Part shown: positions 55,370-63,944 of the stretch, in pieces | Layout of the letters: each line of letters starts with the position of its first letter | How positions within the stretch are numbered: the first letter of the stretch is position 1 | Assembly (NCBI GenBank): GCA_030147635.1 | Contig: JASBUZ010000003.1 | Span: 42,753-106,752 of the forward strand | Source of the DNA: Gammaproteobacteria bacterium | Lineage (GTDB): Bacteria > Pseudomonadota > Gammaproteobacteria > Legionellales > Legionellaceae | Reading direction: 5' to 3' | DNA: 64,000 nucleotides | Translations under genes and position numbers: made by a program | The notes under the pieces: generated by a model | Seen by the model: only the letters and a program-made list of their open reading frames with translations | The model's database searches: none | Told to the model about the DNA's origin: nothing

Positions 55370-57637
55370 TTAACACACCCCTTCACGGTAATCAGATGTT
55401 TCAAAATGTAACTTTCCATCTTTGAGGGTAAGTCGTGCATGTCCACCTTTGGCAAGTTTTCCGAATAGTAGCTCTTCAGCCAAGGGTTGTTTCACTTCAT
55501 CTTGAATTAGACGAGCCATTGGGCGTGCGCCCATAGATTTATCGTAACCATGTTCAATCAACCAGTTACGAGCTTCTTGGTCAACATTAAGGGATACTCC
55601 TTTCTGACTCAATTGTTCTTCAAGCTCCATAATGAACTTATCAACAATCAAGCCAATAGTATGTGTATCCAAGTTTGAAAAATTAATCACGGCATCTAGT
55701 CTATTTCTAAATTCAGGCGTAAATTGCCGCTTCAAAACTTCTTGTCCATCAAGGTGATTATCCTGCTCAGAAAAACCGATTGAGTTTCGACTCATCTCTT
55801 GTGCACCTACATTACTGGTCATCACCAAAATAACATGTCTGAAGTCTACTGAGCGTCCATTGGTGTCGGTCAAGGTACCATGATCCATAATTTGTAGCAG
55901 TAAGTTAAACACATCAGGATGCGCTTTCTCAATTTCGTCAAGCAATAAGACCGCATGTGGGTGCTTATGCACTTCTTCTGTCAGCAATCCACCTTGGTCA
56001 TATCCAACATAGCCTGGAGGTGCACCAATCAAGCGAGAAACTGTATGTTTCTCCATATATTCCGACATATCAAAGCGTAGTAAATCAACCCCTAAAACAT
56101 TGGCAAGCTGTCGTGTAACCTCTGTTTTACCAACCCCGGTGGGTCCAGTAAACAGGAAGCTTCCGACAGGTTTAGTTTCTTCTCTAAGGCCTGAACGCGC
56201 CAGACAAACCGCTGAAGAGAGTGCTGTAATTGCTTCCTCTTGCCCATAAACCAAGAGTTTCAAGTCACGCTCCAAATAGCGTAAAACATCTCTATCGTGT
56301 GTTGAAATTTTCTTCACTGGAATTCGTGCAATTTTGGCAACGACCTCTTCAATCTCAGTGACACTAATAATTTTTTTACGTTTCGCCGCAGTCAAAAGGT
56401 TTTGAAAAGCCCCTGCTTCATCTACCACATCAATCGCTTTATCTGGTAAAAAGCGCTCATGAATATGCTTCGCAGATAACTCTGCAGCCGCGCGCAGTGA
56501 AGGCACTGAAAACTTCACGCCATGATGCTCTTCTAGTCGCGCTTTCAAACCTTTCAAAATATCAAACGTTTCTTCAATGCTTGGCTCAACCACATCAATT
56601 TTTTGAAAACGTCTTGCAAGCGCACGATCTTTTTCAAAAATACCGCGATATTCTTGATAGGTTGTTGAACCCATACATTTTAGTTCACCATTAGCAAGTA
56701 ATGGCTTAATTAAATTAGAGGCATCCATCACACCACCAGATGCGGCACCCGCACCAATAATGGTATGAATTTCATCAATAAATAAAATACCACCATCTTG
56801 CTCACTGAGTTGCTTTAAAACAGACTTCAAGCGCTTCTCAAAATCCCCGCGATATTTGGTTCCGGCAAGTAAGGCCCCCAAGTCGAGCGCATAAACCACA
56901 CAGTTTTGGATGGCTTCAGGCACTTCACCGTCGACAATGCGTCTTGCAAGCCCCTCTGCAATAGCTGTTTTACCAACCCCTGCTTCACCAACCAGCAAGG
57001 GGTTATTTTTACGGCGACGACAAAGCACTTGTATGCTGCGTTGTAGTTCTTCATGCCGTCCAATGAGCGGGTCAATTTTACCCGCTTGAGCACGTTTATT
57101 GAGGTTCAAACAATAACTTTCCAAGGGAGATTCTTGCACTTCACTGCCCATCATTTCTTCATCAAAAGCAGGGCTCATATTGTCTTGGAAGTGTTGATGT
57201 TGCTGCTTAGAAATACCATGCGAAATATAGTTAATTACATCCAAGCGCGTAATATTTTCTCTTCTTAAAAAATAAACCGCCTGGCTTTCTTGTTCACTAA
57301 AAATAGCAGCCAGTACATTAGCTCCACTGACTTCTGTTTTACCAGCAGATTGCACATGAAATACCGCACGCTGTAGCACACGTTGAAACCCAAGCGTTGG
57401 CTGGGTTTCACGCTCCAATTCTCCCTCTGGAATTTTTGGGGTAGTTTCATCAATAAATTCGATTAAATCGCGTCGCAGAACTTCGATATCCGTATCACAT
57501 GCTTGCAGTACATTGCCTGCTGCAGGATTGTCTAGCAGTGAAAGAAGCAGATGTTCAACCGTCATAAACTCATGACGTTTCTCTCGAGCCTCTTTGAAGG
57601 CTAGATTTAAAGTGAACTCAAGCTCTTTATTTAGCAT
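55370..57637 (-). CDS. clpA: ATP-dependent Clp protease ATP-binding subunit ClpA
   Basis: A 755-residue Hsp100 unfoldase. It has an N-terminal Clp repeat domain ([19 protein letters not shown]), a first AAA+ domain with [15 protein letters not shown], a second with [17 protein letters not shown], and [19 protein letters not shown]. It feeds substrates into ClpP. An IGF-type ClpP-binding loop (NSIGFSEQ) is present near residue 615. The ClpS adaptor gene lies 31 bases upstream, the normal arrangement. Confidence 0.97.
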   Translation of the reverse strand: MLNKELEFTLNLAFKEAREKRHEFMTVEHLLLSLLDNPAAGNVLQACDTDIEVLRRDLIEFIDETTPKIPEGELERETQPTLGFQRVLQRAVFHVQSAGKTEVSGANVLAAIFSEQESQAVYFLRRENITRLDVINYISHGISKQQHQHFQDNMSPAFDEEMMGSEVQESPLESYCLNLNKRAQAGKIDPLIGRHEELQRSIQVLCRRRKNNPLLVGEAGVGKTAIAEGLARRIVDGEVPEAIQNCVVYALDLGALLAGTKYRGDFEKRLKSVLKQLSEQDGGILFIDEIHTIIGAGAASGGVMDASNLIKPLLANGELKCMGSTTYQEYRGIFEKDRALARRFQKIDVVEPSIEETFDILKGLKARLEEHHGVKFSVPSLRAAAELSAKHIHERFLPDKAIDVVDEAGAFQNLLTAAKRKKIISVTEIEEVVAKIARIPVKKISTHDRDVLRYLERDLKLLVYGQEEAITALSSAVCLARSGLREETKPVGSFLFTGPTGVGKTEVTRQLANVLGVDLLRFDMSEYMEKHTVSRLIGAPPGYVGYDQGGLLTEEVHKHPHAVLLLDEIEKAHPDVFNLLLQIMDHGTLTDTNGRSVDFRHVILVMTSNVGAQEMSRNSIGFSEQDNHLDGQEVLKRQFTPEFRNRLDAVINFSNLDTHTIGLIVDKFIMELEEQLSQKGVSLNVDQEARNWLIEHGYDKSMGARPMARLIQDEVKQPLAEELLFGKLAKGGHARLTLKDGKLHFETSDYREGVC

Positions 57638-57668
57638 AATCGTTGCTCCTATCTAACGATAAGCCAAG

Positions 57669-57980
57669 TTAAACTGCCTCCATCGTACACAGCAGTGGAT
57701 GCTCATGTAACTTGGCATACTCATTAACCAACCCCACAATGGTTTCGGCAACTTCATGAGTAAATACACCACAAACCGCTCGTCCCTTCGTATGTACTTG
57801 CATCATCACACGTACTGCCACATCTTCTGATAAATGAAAAAAATGCTGTATCACTTCAACTACAAATGCCATCGGTGTGTAATCGTCGTTGTGCAAGATC
57901 ACCTGATACTGCTTTGGCACCTCCACCGCCGACTGAACCGCTACTTCTGTTGACGCCTGTTCTTCAATTTCTGTTGGCAT
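57669..57980 (-). CDS. clpS: ClpS adaptor (N-end rule)
   Basis: A 103-residue protein with the ClpS core YQVILHNDDYTPMAFVVEVI (about 39-58), and VMMQVHTKGRAVCGVFTHEVAETI. It delivers N-degron substrates to ClpA. I start at the ATG at 57980, which gives the usual length; an upstream in-frame ATG at 58085 would add a hydrophobic extension not seen in the family. The ribosome binding site is weak. Confidence 0.92.
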   Translation of the reverse strand: MPTEIEEQASTEVAVQSAVEVPKQYQVILHNDDYTPMAFVVEVIQHFFHLSEDVAVRVMMQVHTKGRAVCGVFTHEVAETIVGLVNEYAKLHEHPLLCTMEAV

Positions 57981-58094
57981 TTCAAGTTGGCATAAAGCGA
58001 TAACCCTTACTTTTTTTATAGTCTTTGAAATTTGATTTGGCCAGTAAAAAAGAAAGAGAATCTCTAAATTATTTTGTAAGAACAATGGAAAGAT

Positions 58095-58122
58095 AAAAAA
58101 AAGCCAAGGTTTTCCTTGGCTT
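58095..58122 (-). terminator. Rho-independent terminator of icd
   Basis: A perfect 9-bp stem (58101-58109 with 58114-58122, AAGCCAAGG/CCTTGGCTT) with a four-base loop, followed on the minus strand by a run of six T. It lies 36 bases beyond the icd stop. Confidence 0.9.
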
Positions 58123-58158
58123 TATCCGCTTTCAAAAAAAAGCATATTTATGAAAAAA

Positions 58159-59415
58159 TTACTTCATATTTTGAACCATGGCCTCTGCGAACTGAGAGCA
58201 TTTTAAACAAGTTGCATCAGACATTAGACGCTCTAAGTCATAGGTCACCGTTTTGGATCGGATGGTTTCTTCCATTCCTTGAATGATTAAATCAGCAGCT
58301 TCTCCCCAACCTAAGTGACGAAGCAGCATTTCAGCCGATAAAATCAACGAACCAGGATTGACTTTATCCTGCCCTGCGTACTTAGGCGCTGTACCATGGG
58401 TTGCTTCAAAAACGGCGATACCATCACCCAGATTTGCACCAGGAGCAATACCAATACCACCGACTTGGGCGGCCAATGCATCAGAGATATAGTCACCATT
58501 CAAGTTTAAGGTTGCAATCACATCATACTCTTCTGGACGTAATAAAATTTGCTGCAAGAAAGCATCAGCAATCACATCTTTAATGATGATGTCTTTGTTG
58601 GTTTTTGGATTCTTCAAAACCATCCAAGGCCCACCTTCATAAAGTTCTGCGCCAAAGTGCTCTTTAGCAACTTGATAGCCCCAATCTTTGAAAGCACCTT
58701 CGGTGAACTTCATGATGTTACCTTTATGTACCAAAGTCACAGAGTCACGGTCTTGATCAATCGCGTATTGAATAGCAGCCTTCACTAAACGGGTTGTGCC
58801 AGCTTCAGAAACAGGCTTCACACCAATCCCACAGTTTTCAGGAAAACGGATTTTTTGAACGCCCATTGTGTTTTGCAAAAAATCAATCACTTGATTAGCT
58901 TCTGATGTACCTGCTTGCCACTCGATACCTGCATAAATATCTTCTGAGTTTTCTCGGAAAATCACCATGTTGGTTTTCCAAGGCTCTTTCAAGGGGCTTG
59001 GTGTGCCCTCAAAATAACGTACAGGTCTTAGGCAAGTGTATAAATCCAATTTTTGGCGAATAGCAACGTTCAGAGAACGGATACCACCACCTACAGGCGT
59101 CGTCAAAGGCCCTTTAATTGAAACTGAGAACTCTTTAATGGCTTCTAAAGTTTCATCAGGCAACCAATCGTCTGAGCTGTATTGTTTTGTTGCTTTCTCA
59201 CCAGCATAAATTTCCATCCACTCAATACGCTTCTCATCGCCATAAGCCTTGGAAACTGCAGCGTCTACAACCGTTCGCATCGCAGGTGTTACATCAACCC
59301 CAATCCCATCTCCTTCGATAAAAGGAATAATTGGATTATTAGGAACATTTAAAGACCAATCGGCATTCACAGTAATCTTTTCACCTGCCTCAGGCACTTG
59401 AATTTTATTGAACAT
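58159..59415 (-). CDS. icd: Isocitrate dehydrogenase (NADP)
   Basis: A 418-residue enzyme, close to the 416 of E. coli Icd. Substrate-binding Ser and Arg residues lie in [23 protein letters not shown]; the signature [19 protein letters not shown] is present, and the C-terminal part has [19 protein letters not shown]. It makes 2-oxoglutarate in the TCA cycle. A hairpin repeat stands between its start and the ccmB end, and its own terminator follows, so it is probably monocistronic. Confidence 0.97.
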   Translation of the reverse strand: MFNKIQVPEAGEKITVNADWSLNVPNNPIIPFIEGDGIGVDVTPAMRTVVDAAVSKAYGDEKRIEWMEIYAGEKATKQYSSDDWLPDETLEAIKEFSVSIKGPLTTPVGGGIRSLNVAIRQKLDLYTCLRPVRYFEGTPSPLKEPWKTNMVIFRENSEDIYAGIEWQAGTSEANQVIDFLQNTMGVQKIRFPENCGIGVKPVSEAGTTRLVKAAIQYAIDQDRDSVTLVHKGNIMKFTEGAFKDWGYQVAKEHFGAELYEGGPWMVLKNPKTNKDIIIKDVIADAFLQQILLRPEEYDVIATLNLNGDYISDALAAQVGGIGIAPGANLGDGIAVFEATHGTAPKYAGQDKVNPGSLILSAEMLLRHLGWGEAADLIIQGMEETIRSKTVTYDLERLMSDATCLKCSQFAEAMVQNMK

Positions 59416-59435
59416 GTATCACTCCGTTTGAATAT

Positions 59436-59501
59436 AGGATTGGGGTCAGGGCTTGAATTTTGAATCTTTGGATTCAAAATTCAAGCCCTGACCCCAATCC
59501 T
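59436..59501. repeat. Perfect 31-bp inverted repeat (hairpin element)
   Basis: 59436-59466 and 59471-59501 are exact reverse complements around a four-base loop TTTG. The arms contain GGGGTCAGGGCTTGAATTTT. ATAT sequences flank both sides. It lies between the ccmB stop and the icd start. Sequences with GGGGTCAG are typical of dispersed REP-like palindromes associated with RAYT transposases; that link is from memory. It could end ccmAB transcription. Confidence 0.85.
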
Positions 59502-59530
59502 GAATATCAGAAGCGCGCAGTATAGCACCG

Positions 59531-60208
59531 CTAATGACCAACGTCAGCCACACCCACTCGAATCACTGCAGAAATTGCATATGGAATACCAAAAACTGCA
59601 AGAATTGCTATCGCTAATAGTAATGCCAAATGGCCGCTAACTGAGATATTCTGCATAACACTGGTTAACACTCCCCCACCAAAAATCATCACAGGGAGTG
59701 TCAGCGGCAAAACAATTAAAGCCGTGAATAGCCCCTGATTTTTTAAACCAAGCCCAAAGGCTGCCGAAAAAGCACACAGCATATAAAGTGTCGGGGTTCC
59801 ACAAGTTAAACTGAGCATCAATACACCCATTTGATTCAGTCTTAAATCAAACACTATGGCAACCACACAACAAAGCAACAACAACGGTAGAATGTGAGTC
59901 AGCCAATGCACTAAAAGCTTCACACGAATGCGAGTATGTAAAGGTTTTGATGAAATAAGCCACTGCTCCAGCACACCGACTTCATATTCCTCTTGAAAAA
60001 CACCTTCTGCCGAAAGAAAAAAGGCAAACAGCGCCGCAATCCAAACCAGTCCAGGCAAAACCTTTTGTAAAAGGCTCACATTTGCTTCAAAGCCAAGTGG
60101 GAACAAAAGTAAAACCATTACAAAAAACAGGCTTGCATTAATCACGCTGCGTAATGTTCGCCACTGTAATAACACTTCTCGCCTGATAGTCTGCCTCAAA
60201 AAACTCAT
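59531..60208 (-). CDS. ccmB: Heme exporter protein CcmB
   Basis: A 225-residue integral membrane protein with six predicted helices, opening MSFLRQTIRREVLLQWRTLR and containing FQEEYEVGVLEQWLISSKPL, a CcmB hallmark. With CcmA it forms the ABC module that frees holo-CcmE during cytochrome c maturation. It overlaps ccmA by four bases. No ccmC follows; icd does. Confidence 0.93.
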   Translation of the reverse strand: MSFLRQTIRREVLLQWRTLRSVINASLFFVMVLLLFPLGFEANVSLLQKVLPGLVWIAALFAFFLSAEGVFQEEYEVGVLEQWLISSKPLHTRIRVKLLVHWLTHILPLLLLCCVVAIVFDLRLNQMGVLMLSLTCGTPTLYMLCAFSAAFGLGLKNQGLFTALIVLPLTLPVMIFGGGVLTSVMQNISVSGHLALLLAIAILAVFGIPYAISAVIRVGVADVGH

Positions 60209-60774
60209 AACACGAGCTCCTTATGCTGCTCTTCCCGCAGCTCAAATGGCAAGTTTTGATGAGAGGTCAAAACAATACTACCAGATTGCTTCAGATGTTC
60301 TTGAGTCAGTACACTAAATAATTGAAGGCTTGCTTCATCAAGCCCTACCAAGGGCTCATCTAAAAGCCATAAGTCTGCCTTGGTTGCTAAAAGGCGTAGC
60401 AAGCCTACTCGGCGTTTTTGTCCTGCAGATAAAAGTCCACAAGGTTTATCCTGCACTTCTCGCAGTGCCATTTTCTGGAGCATTTCATCACATTGCTCAT
60501 GACTCGTGATATTTAAATCTAAGTGCACATGCTCCAAAGGCGTTAAACGCAGGTTCACACCATTTTGATGCCCCACATAACAAAACGTCCCCTGGCATAC
60601 AATTTCCCCAGAGTGTGGCTTGATAAGCCCTGCCAGAAGCTTTAGTAAGGTTGTTTTTCCAGATCCATTTTCACCCTTTACGTGTAAAACAGAACCTTTT
60701 GAGACTGAAAAAAAAACTTTTTGTAATAAAATTTTATCGGAATAGTCAAATGTTAAGTCTGTTACGTGCAACAT
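60205..60774 (-). CDS. ccmA: Cytochrome c biogenesis ATP-binding protein CcmA
   Basis: A 189-residue ABC ATPase with Walker A GENGSGKTTLL (about 34-44), signature LLSAGQKRRVGLLRLL and Walker B LWLLDEPLVGLDE. Shorter than many ABC subunits but of normal CcmA size. The start at 60774 is 65 bases from the divergent HipB-like gene, and the operator candidate for that gene lies in between. Confidence 0.94.
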   Translation of the reverse strand: MLHVTDLTFDYSDKILLQKVFFSVSKGSVLHVKGENGSGKTTLLKLLAGLIKPHSGEIVCQGTFCYVGHQNGVNLRLTPLEHVHLDLNITSHEQCDEMLQKMALREVQDKPCGLLSAGQKRRVGLLRLLATKADLWLLDEPLVGLDEASLQLFSVLTQEHLKQSGSIVLTSHQNLPFELREEQHKELVL

Positions 60775-60792
60775 CTAGATTTCACTCAATAG

Positions 60793-60818
60793 AACCGTTA
60801 TGGTTAAGCATAACAGTT
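60793..60818 (+). promoter_or_regulatory. Dyad operator candidate upstream of hipB
   Basis: AAC-C-GTTATG, a six-base centre GTTAAG, then CATAAC-A-GTT: nine of ten positions in each arm are complementary. It lies 22 bases before the hipB-like start. HipB-type antitoxins repress their own operons through dyads of this kind; binding here is inferred. Confidence 0.55.
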
Positions 60819-60839
60819 AATAAGAAAGAGCTCATAATT

Positions 60840-61091
60840 ATGTTTATTTGCTCACCCAAAGAACTTGCTTTACTCGTTGCTAATCGAAGAAAAAATTTAA
60901 AGCTCAGCCAAGCTGCTGTCGGCAAGCTGGTCGGGCTCAAGCAACAAACCATCTCAGAGTTTGAAAAAAGACCTGAAGGCACTAAACTCGATACGCTTTT
61001 TAGAATTTTATCTGCCGTCAAACTAGATGCAACCGTGCTTGCCAAGGATGAACAAACCCCTAGAGAATCGCAATGGAACGAAGAATGGTAA
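60840..61091 (+). CDS. hipB: HipB-like antitoxin (XRE-family HTH)
   Basis: An 83-residue protein that is essentially one XRE helix-turn-helix domain (ELALLVANRRKNLKLSQAAVG, then LVGLKQQTISEFEKRPEGTKLDT). It ends inside the start of the HipA-like gene. HipB binds HipA to neutralise it and represses the operon. I chose the ATG at 60840 because it gives the usual HipB size; upstream in-frame codons run back through the divergent ccmA gene. Confidence 0.85.
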   Translation: MFICSPKELALLVANRRKNLKLSQAAVGKLVGLKQQTISEFEKRPEGTKLDTLFRILSAVKLDATVLAKDEQTPRESQWNEEW

Positions 61092-62413
61092 ATCAAAAAA
61101 CATCCCGCCAAAGCCTCAATATTTTAATGAATGGTCGAGCAGTCGGCACACTCAAGAAAACTTCGCAAGATACCCTCACCTTCACCTATGCAAAATCTTG
61201 GTTGGAAACACCAGGCGCACGTCCTATCTCGCTCTCCCTACCCTTATTGAATAAACCATTTAAAGCTTCAACTGTACAGCATTTTTTTGACAACCTACTG
61301 CCTGATAGTGCCAAAGTCCGAGCACGCATCCAAGGTAAGTTTAAAACTAAAAGCAATCATACCTTTGATTTACTCACTGCCATCGGTAAAGAATGCACGG
61401 GCGCCCTACAACTGATTCCAGGACGTATTCCCACGTTTAGTCACACAATAAGACTCGAAGCATTGGAAGAGTCTGACATCGCAAACCGTATTCGCGATCT
61501 GCAAAGTCATCCGCTCGGTATGATGCCAGGGTTTGATACCTTTAGCTTTACTCTGCCTGGCTCACAGGATAAGGCAGCCTTTTTGTATCATAACGATACT
61601 TGGGCAAGACCCCGAGACAAAACACCAACCAGTCATATCTTGAAACTCGGCCAAGCACAATCTAATCAACTAGAAAACGAATGGCTCTGCTTGAAAATCG
61701 CCGAAGCCTTTGGCCTACCAGTTGTTCATGCGCATTTGTTACATTTTGAAGACATTCAAGCACTTGCCATCAAACGTTTTGACCGAAAGTACTCAAGCGA
61801 TAAGACTTGGCTAATGCGTCTGCCAACAGAAACGCTTTGCCAAGCACTCGGTGTCCCACCTGCTGCCAAATATGCAAAAGATGGTGGACCAGGTATCAAG
61901 ACCGTCATGCACTTTTTATTAGGTTCAGCCAACCCTATTCACGACCGCGATGTGTTTTTCTGCAGCCAAATTTTATTCTGGTTGCTTGCAGCAACCGATG
62001 GCCACGCCAACAACTTTAGTATTTTTATCCAACCTGAAGGCAAATATACCCTTGCTCCACTTTACGATATTTCATCCAGCTACCCGCTCATGGCGAAAAA
62101 AAGGCTTCAAATCGAAGATATAAAGATGGCTATGCCACTGGGTAAACAAGCAAAATGCACCGAGTGGCAGAAACTAGAACGCCAACACTTTCTAGAAACA
62201 GCAAAAGCAATTAACTACTCTGTAGAACGTGCTGAAGCCATTCTTGACGATATGCTGGCACGCGTAGATACAGTCATTAATCAAGTCGCTTCCAACTTAC
62301 CTCTGAATTTCCCTAAAGGAGTCTCCGATCCTATTTTGGAAGGCATGCGCCAAGCTAAAAATAGATTCGCCATGATGAAAAGCACAAAAGAATCTTCTCC
62401 TATTGCTAACTAA
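61073..62413 (+). CDS. hipA: HipA-family serine/threonine kinase toxin
   Basis: A 446-residue HipA protein. It shows the N-terminal subdomain FDNLLPDSAKVRARI, the lysine-containing SHILKLGQ, the catalytic ATDGHANNFSI (Asp309) and the metal-binding APLYDISSSYPL. HipA of E. coli phosphorylates glutamyl-tRNA synthetase and causes dormancy; the target here is unknown. The start may be 61073 or the internal ATG at 61085; both overlap hipB, as expected of a coupled toxin-antitoxin pair. Confidence 0.88.
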   Translation: MERRMVNQKTSRQSLNILMNGRAVGTLKKTSQDTLTFTYAKSWLETPGARPISLSLPLLNKPFKASTVQHFFDNLLPDSAKVRARIQGKFKTKSNHTFDLLTAIGKECTGALQLIPGRIPTFSHTIRLEALEESDIANRIRDLQSHPLGMMPGFDTFSFTLPGSQDKAAFLYHNDTWARPRDKTPTSHILKLGQAQSNQLENEWLCLKIAEAFGLPVVHAHLLHFEDIQALAIKRFDRKYSSDKTWLMRLPTETLCQALGVPPAAKYAKDGGPGIKTVMHFLLGSANPIHDRDVFFCSQILFWLLAATDGHANNFSIFIQPEGKYTLAPLYDISSSYPLMAKKRLQIEDIKMAMPLGKQAKCTEWQKLERQHFLETAKAINYSVERAEAILDDMLARVDTVINQVASNLPLNFPKGVSDPILEGMRQAKNRFAMMKSTKESSPIAN

Positions 62414-62428
62414 ATGTGATATACTTAG

Positions 62429-62453
62429 ATATATACTAATTTTTAGTGGATAT
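62429..62453 (+). promoter_or_regulatory. Dyad operator/promoter candidate for vapBC
   Basis: ATAT-at-ACTAA-ttt-TTAGT-gg-ATAT forms a 25-base dyad with only one mismatched pair of dinucleotides, eight bases before vapB. A -10-like TATACT lies inside its left arm (62432-62437) and a second copy at 62420-62425. VapB-type antitoxins usually autoregulate at such sites. Confidence 0.5.
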
Positions 62454-62460
62454 TCTAGAT

Positions 62461-62733
62461 ATGACTAAAACCGCAAAAATTTTCATGAACGGGCGTAGTC
62501 AAGCCGTTCGGCTACCCGCAGATTGTCGTTTTACAGGCAAAGAAGTCTTTATTCGGAAAAACCCTAAAACCGGTGATGTGATTCTATCCAGCCGCCCAGA
62601 TAACTGGGATGACTTTTTTAAGCTCCTAGAGACGACTGATGTTCCTAAAGATTTTTTAAGCTCCAAAGAAAGGCAACATAAAGCAAGCAAAAAAACTGAT
62701 CGCGATCCATTTGATGGCTGGGATGAATCATGA
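62461..62733 (+). CDS. vapB: VapB-type antitoxin (AbrB/SpoVT fold)
   Basis: A 90-residue protein starting [19 protein letters not shown], the classic VapB/MazE-like swapped-hairpin DNA-binding segment, followed by an acidic tail that would bind the toxin (DPFDGWDES at the end). The ATG at 62461 matches the family start. It overlaps vapC by four bases. Confidence 0.88.
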   Translation: MTKTAKIFMNGRSQAVRLPADCRFTGKEVFIRKNPKTGDVILSSRPDNWDDFFKLLETTDVPKDFLSSKERQHKASKKTDRDPFDGWDES

Positions 62734-63134
62734 AGTATATGTTTGACACAAATATGGTTTCTCATCTCATCAAACAAAATCCTGAAGTCAAAAAAAGATT
62801 AGAATCCAAACCTATATCCTCTATTTGTATCTCATCTATCACAGAAGCAGAGTTATACTTTGGATTAGCAAAACGCCCAAATGCAAAAAGCTTACATCAA
62901 CTCGTTCATGAGTTTTTACTTAGAACGACCGTATTGGCATGGAATAGTGATACAGCAAAAACTTATGGCACACTCAGAGCATCAATGACCCAAGCAGGTA
63001 AAAATCTTTCGCCACTAGACTTGCTCATTGCAGCCCATGCACTTCAAACCAAAGCAACACTCGTAACAAACGACAAGGCATTTCAACAAATAAACACGCT
63101 AAAAGTAGAAGACTGGTCCAAGACTCAAAAATAA
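62730..63134 (+). CDS. vapC: VapC toxin (PIN-domain ribonuclease)
   Basis: A 134-residue PIN-domain protein with the four acidic catalytic positions visible: Asp6 (MFDTNMVS), Glu41 (ITEAELYFG), Asp97 ([12 protein letters not shown]) and Asp115 (VTNDKAF). VapC toxins cleave tRNA or rRNA when freed from VapB. It is the second toxin gene in 2 kb, directly behind hipBA. Confidence 0.9.
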   Translation: MKYMFDTNMVSHLIKQNPEVKKRLESKPISSICISSITEAELYFGLAKRPNAKSLHQLVHEFLLRTTVLAWNSDTAKTYGTLRASMTQAGKNLSPLDLLIAAHALQTKATLVTNDKAFQQINTLKVEDWSKTQK

Positions 63135-63135
63135 C

Positions 63136-63570
63136 TTACGTACCACACACACGCAACAGCACCCGAAGCAAGCGATTTTCATCTGGCGTTAGTTGATCTC
63201 GAAACAACAATACGTGCTTTGGGCCTGCTTGACTCTGAAGCACAAGCCACATTAACCAGCCAAAATCAAAACGAATACGTACAGAGTCACAAACCTCAAA
63301 ATGCTTGTCTATAGGATAAACACGCCATTTTTGCTCTATATATTGGAGCCTTACGCATGGCGCACCAGGAGTTTGTAAGCGCCATAAAAAAACAAAATAA
63401 ATACTCAGTACTGCGATAAGCGCCACACTAAATAGCACATAAAAATTAGACTGGAGTAAAGCCACAACAGCCACGCCGTACAACAAAAACAATAGTTTTT
63501 GATAATCTTTTGAGGATTTAAGGCTTACCGTAACGTTGGATAAGGGTGACCAGGTGTTTAAAGGCTTCAT
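63136..63570 (-). CDS. ygfX: YgfX family inner-membrane protein
   Basis: About 144 residues. Two adjacent membrane helices (LLFLLYGVAVVALLQ and LFSVALIAVLSIYFVFLW) are followed by a soluble domain with LLFRDQLTPDENRLLRVLLR near the end. The pattern and the position after sdhE match YgfX (CptA). The start is uncertain: ATGs at 63570, 63585 and 63603 all lie inside the sdhE coding region, giving a substantial overlap. Confidence 0.78.
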   Translation of the reverse strand: MKPLNTWSPLSNVTVSLKSSKDYQKLLFLLYGVAVVALLQSNFYVLFSVALIAVLSIYFVFLWRLQTPGAPCVRLQYIEQKWRVYPIDKHFEVCDSVRIRFDFGWLMWLVLQSQAGPKHVLLFRDQLTPDENRLLRVLLRVCGT

Positions 63571-63778
63571 CTTCAACGTCTTCATACCCCATAAACCAAG
63601 CATATAAATTAGGATCGGGTTCGTGCAATAACCGCTCGAAAATTGCTTTCTCGTCTTTTGTTAACGCATCCCAGTGTGTTTTCAAAAACCGAGATAAAAT
63701 TAAATCCAGCTCAAGCATGCCACGTCTACAACGCCACACCAGCTTCGCTTTTTCATCAGCTACCGTTTGATTTGTCAT
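63518..63778 (-). CDS. sdhE: FAD assembly factor SdhE
   Basis: An 86-residue protein with the RGMLELD motif (WRCRRGMLELDLIL, about 16-29) that is essential for flavinylation of succinate dehydrogenase, and LLHEPDPNLYAWFMGYEDVED. Normal SdhE length (88 in E. coli) supports the ATG at 63778. It overlaps ygfX, its usual partner. Confidence 0.93.
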   Translation of the reverse strand: MTNQTVADEKAKLVWRCRRGMLELDLILSRFLKTHWDALTKDEKAIFERLLHEPDPNLYAWFMGYEDVEDEAFKHLVTLIQRYGKP

Positions 63779-63814
63779 TCCAACCAAATCCCACCTAATG
63801 AGATAAAGTGAGTT

Positions 63815-63844
63815 ATGATACACTGCCGTATATCTTTAAGACAA
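63815..63844 (-). promoter_or_regulatory. Sigma-70 promoter of sdhE-ygfX
   Basis: On the minus strand TTGTCT (63839-63844) and TATCAT (63815-63820) with an 18-base spacer, about 37 bases before the sdhE start. Confidence 0.5.
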
Positions 63845-63915
63845 GAAACCAGGTTATTCCCTTAGGGCCTACGCATGAAAAAAATATTTAACAAAGCATT
63901 AAAATAGGCGATATT

Positions 63916-63937
63916 AGCTCCTTTTGTAAAAGGAGCT
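63916..63937 (+). promoter_or_regulatory. Hairpin sequestering the transposase ribosome binding site
   Basis: AGCTCCTTTT (63916-63925) and AAAAGGAGCT (63928-63937) are perfect complements around GT. The AGGAG ribosome binding site at 63931-63935 lies entirely in the right arm, so the hairpin would block translation when transcripts run in from outside. Confidence 0.7.
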
Positions 63938-63944
63938 TTGTGAC

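Noticed and set aside
62420-62437. Two TATACT hexamers as two separate vapBC promoters
   Set aside because: They are 12 bases apart and no convincing -35 box is visible for either; listed only as part of the operator candidate.
63874-63906. A ten-codon frame (MKKIFNKALK) near the insertion sequence end
   Set aside because: It is too short, has no ribosome binding site and lies in the presumed terminal repeat region.
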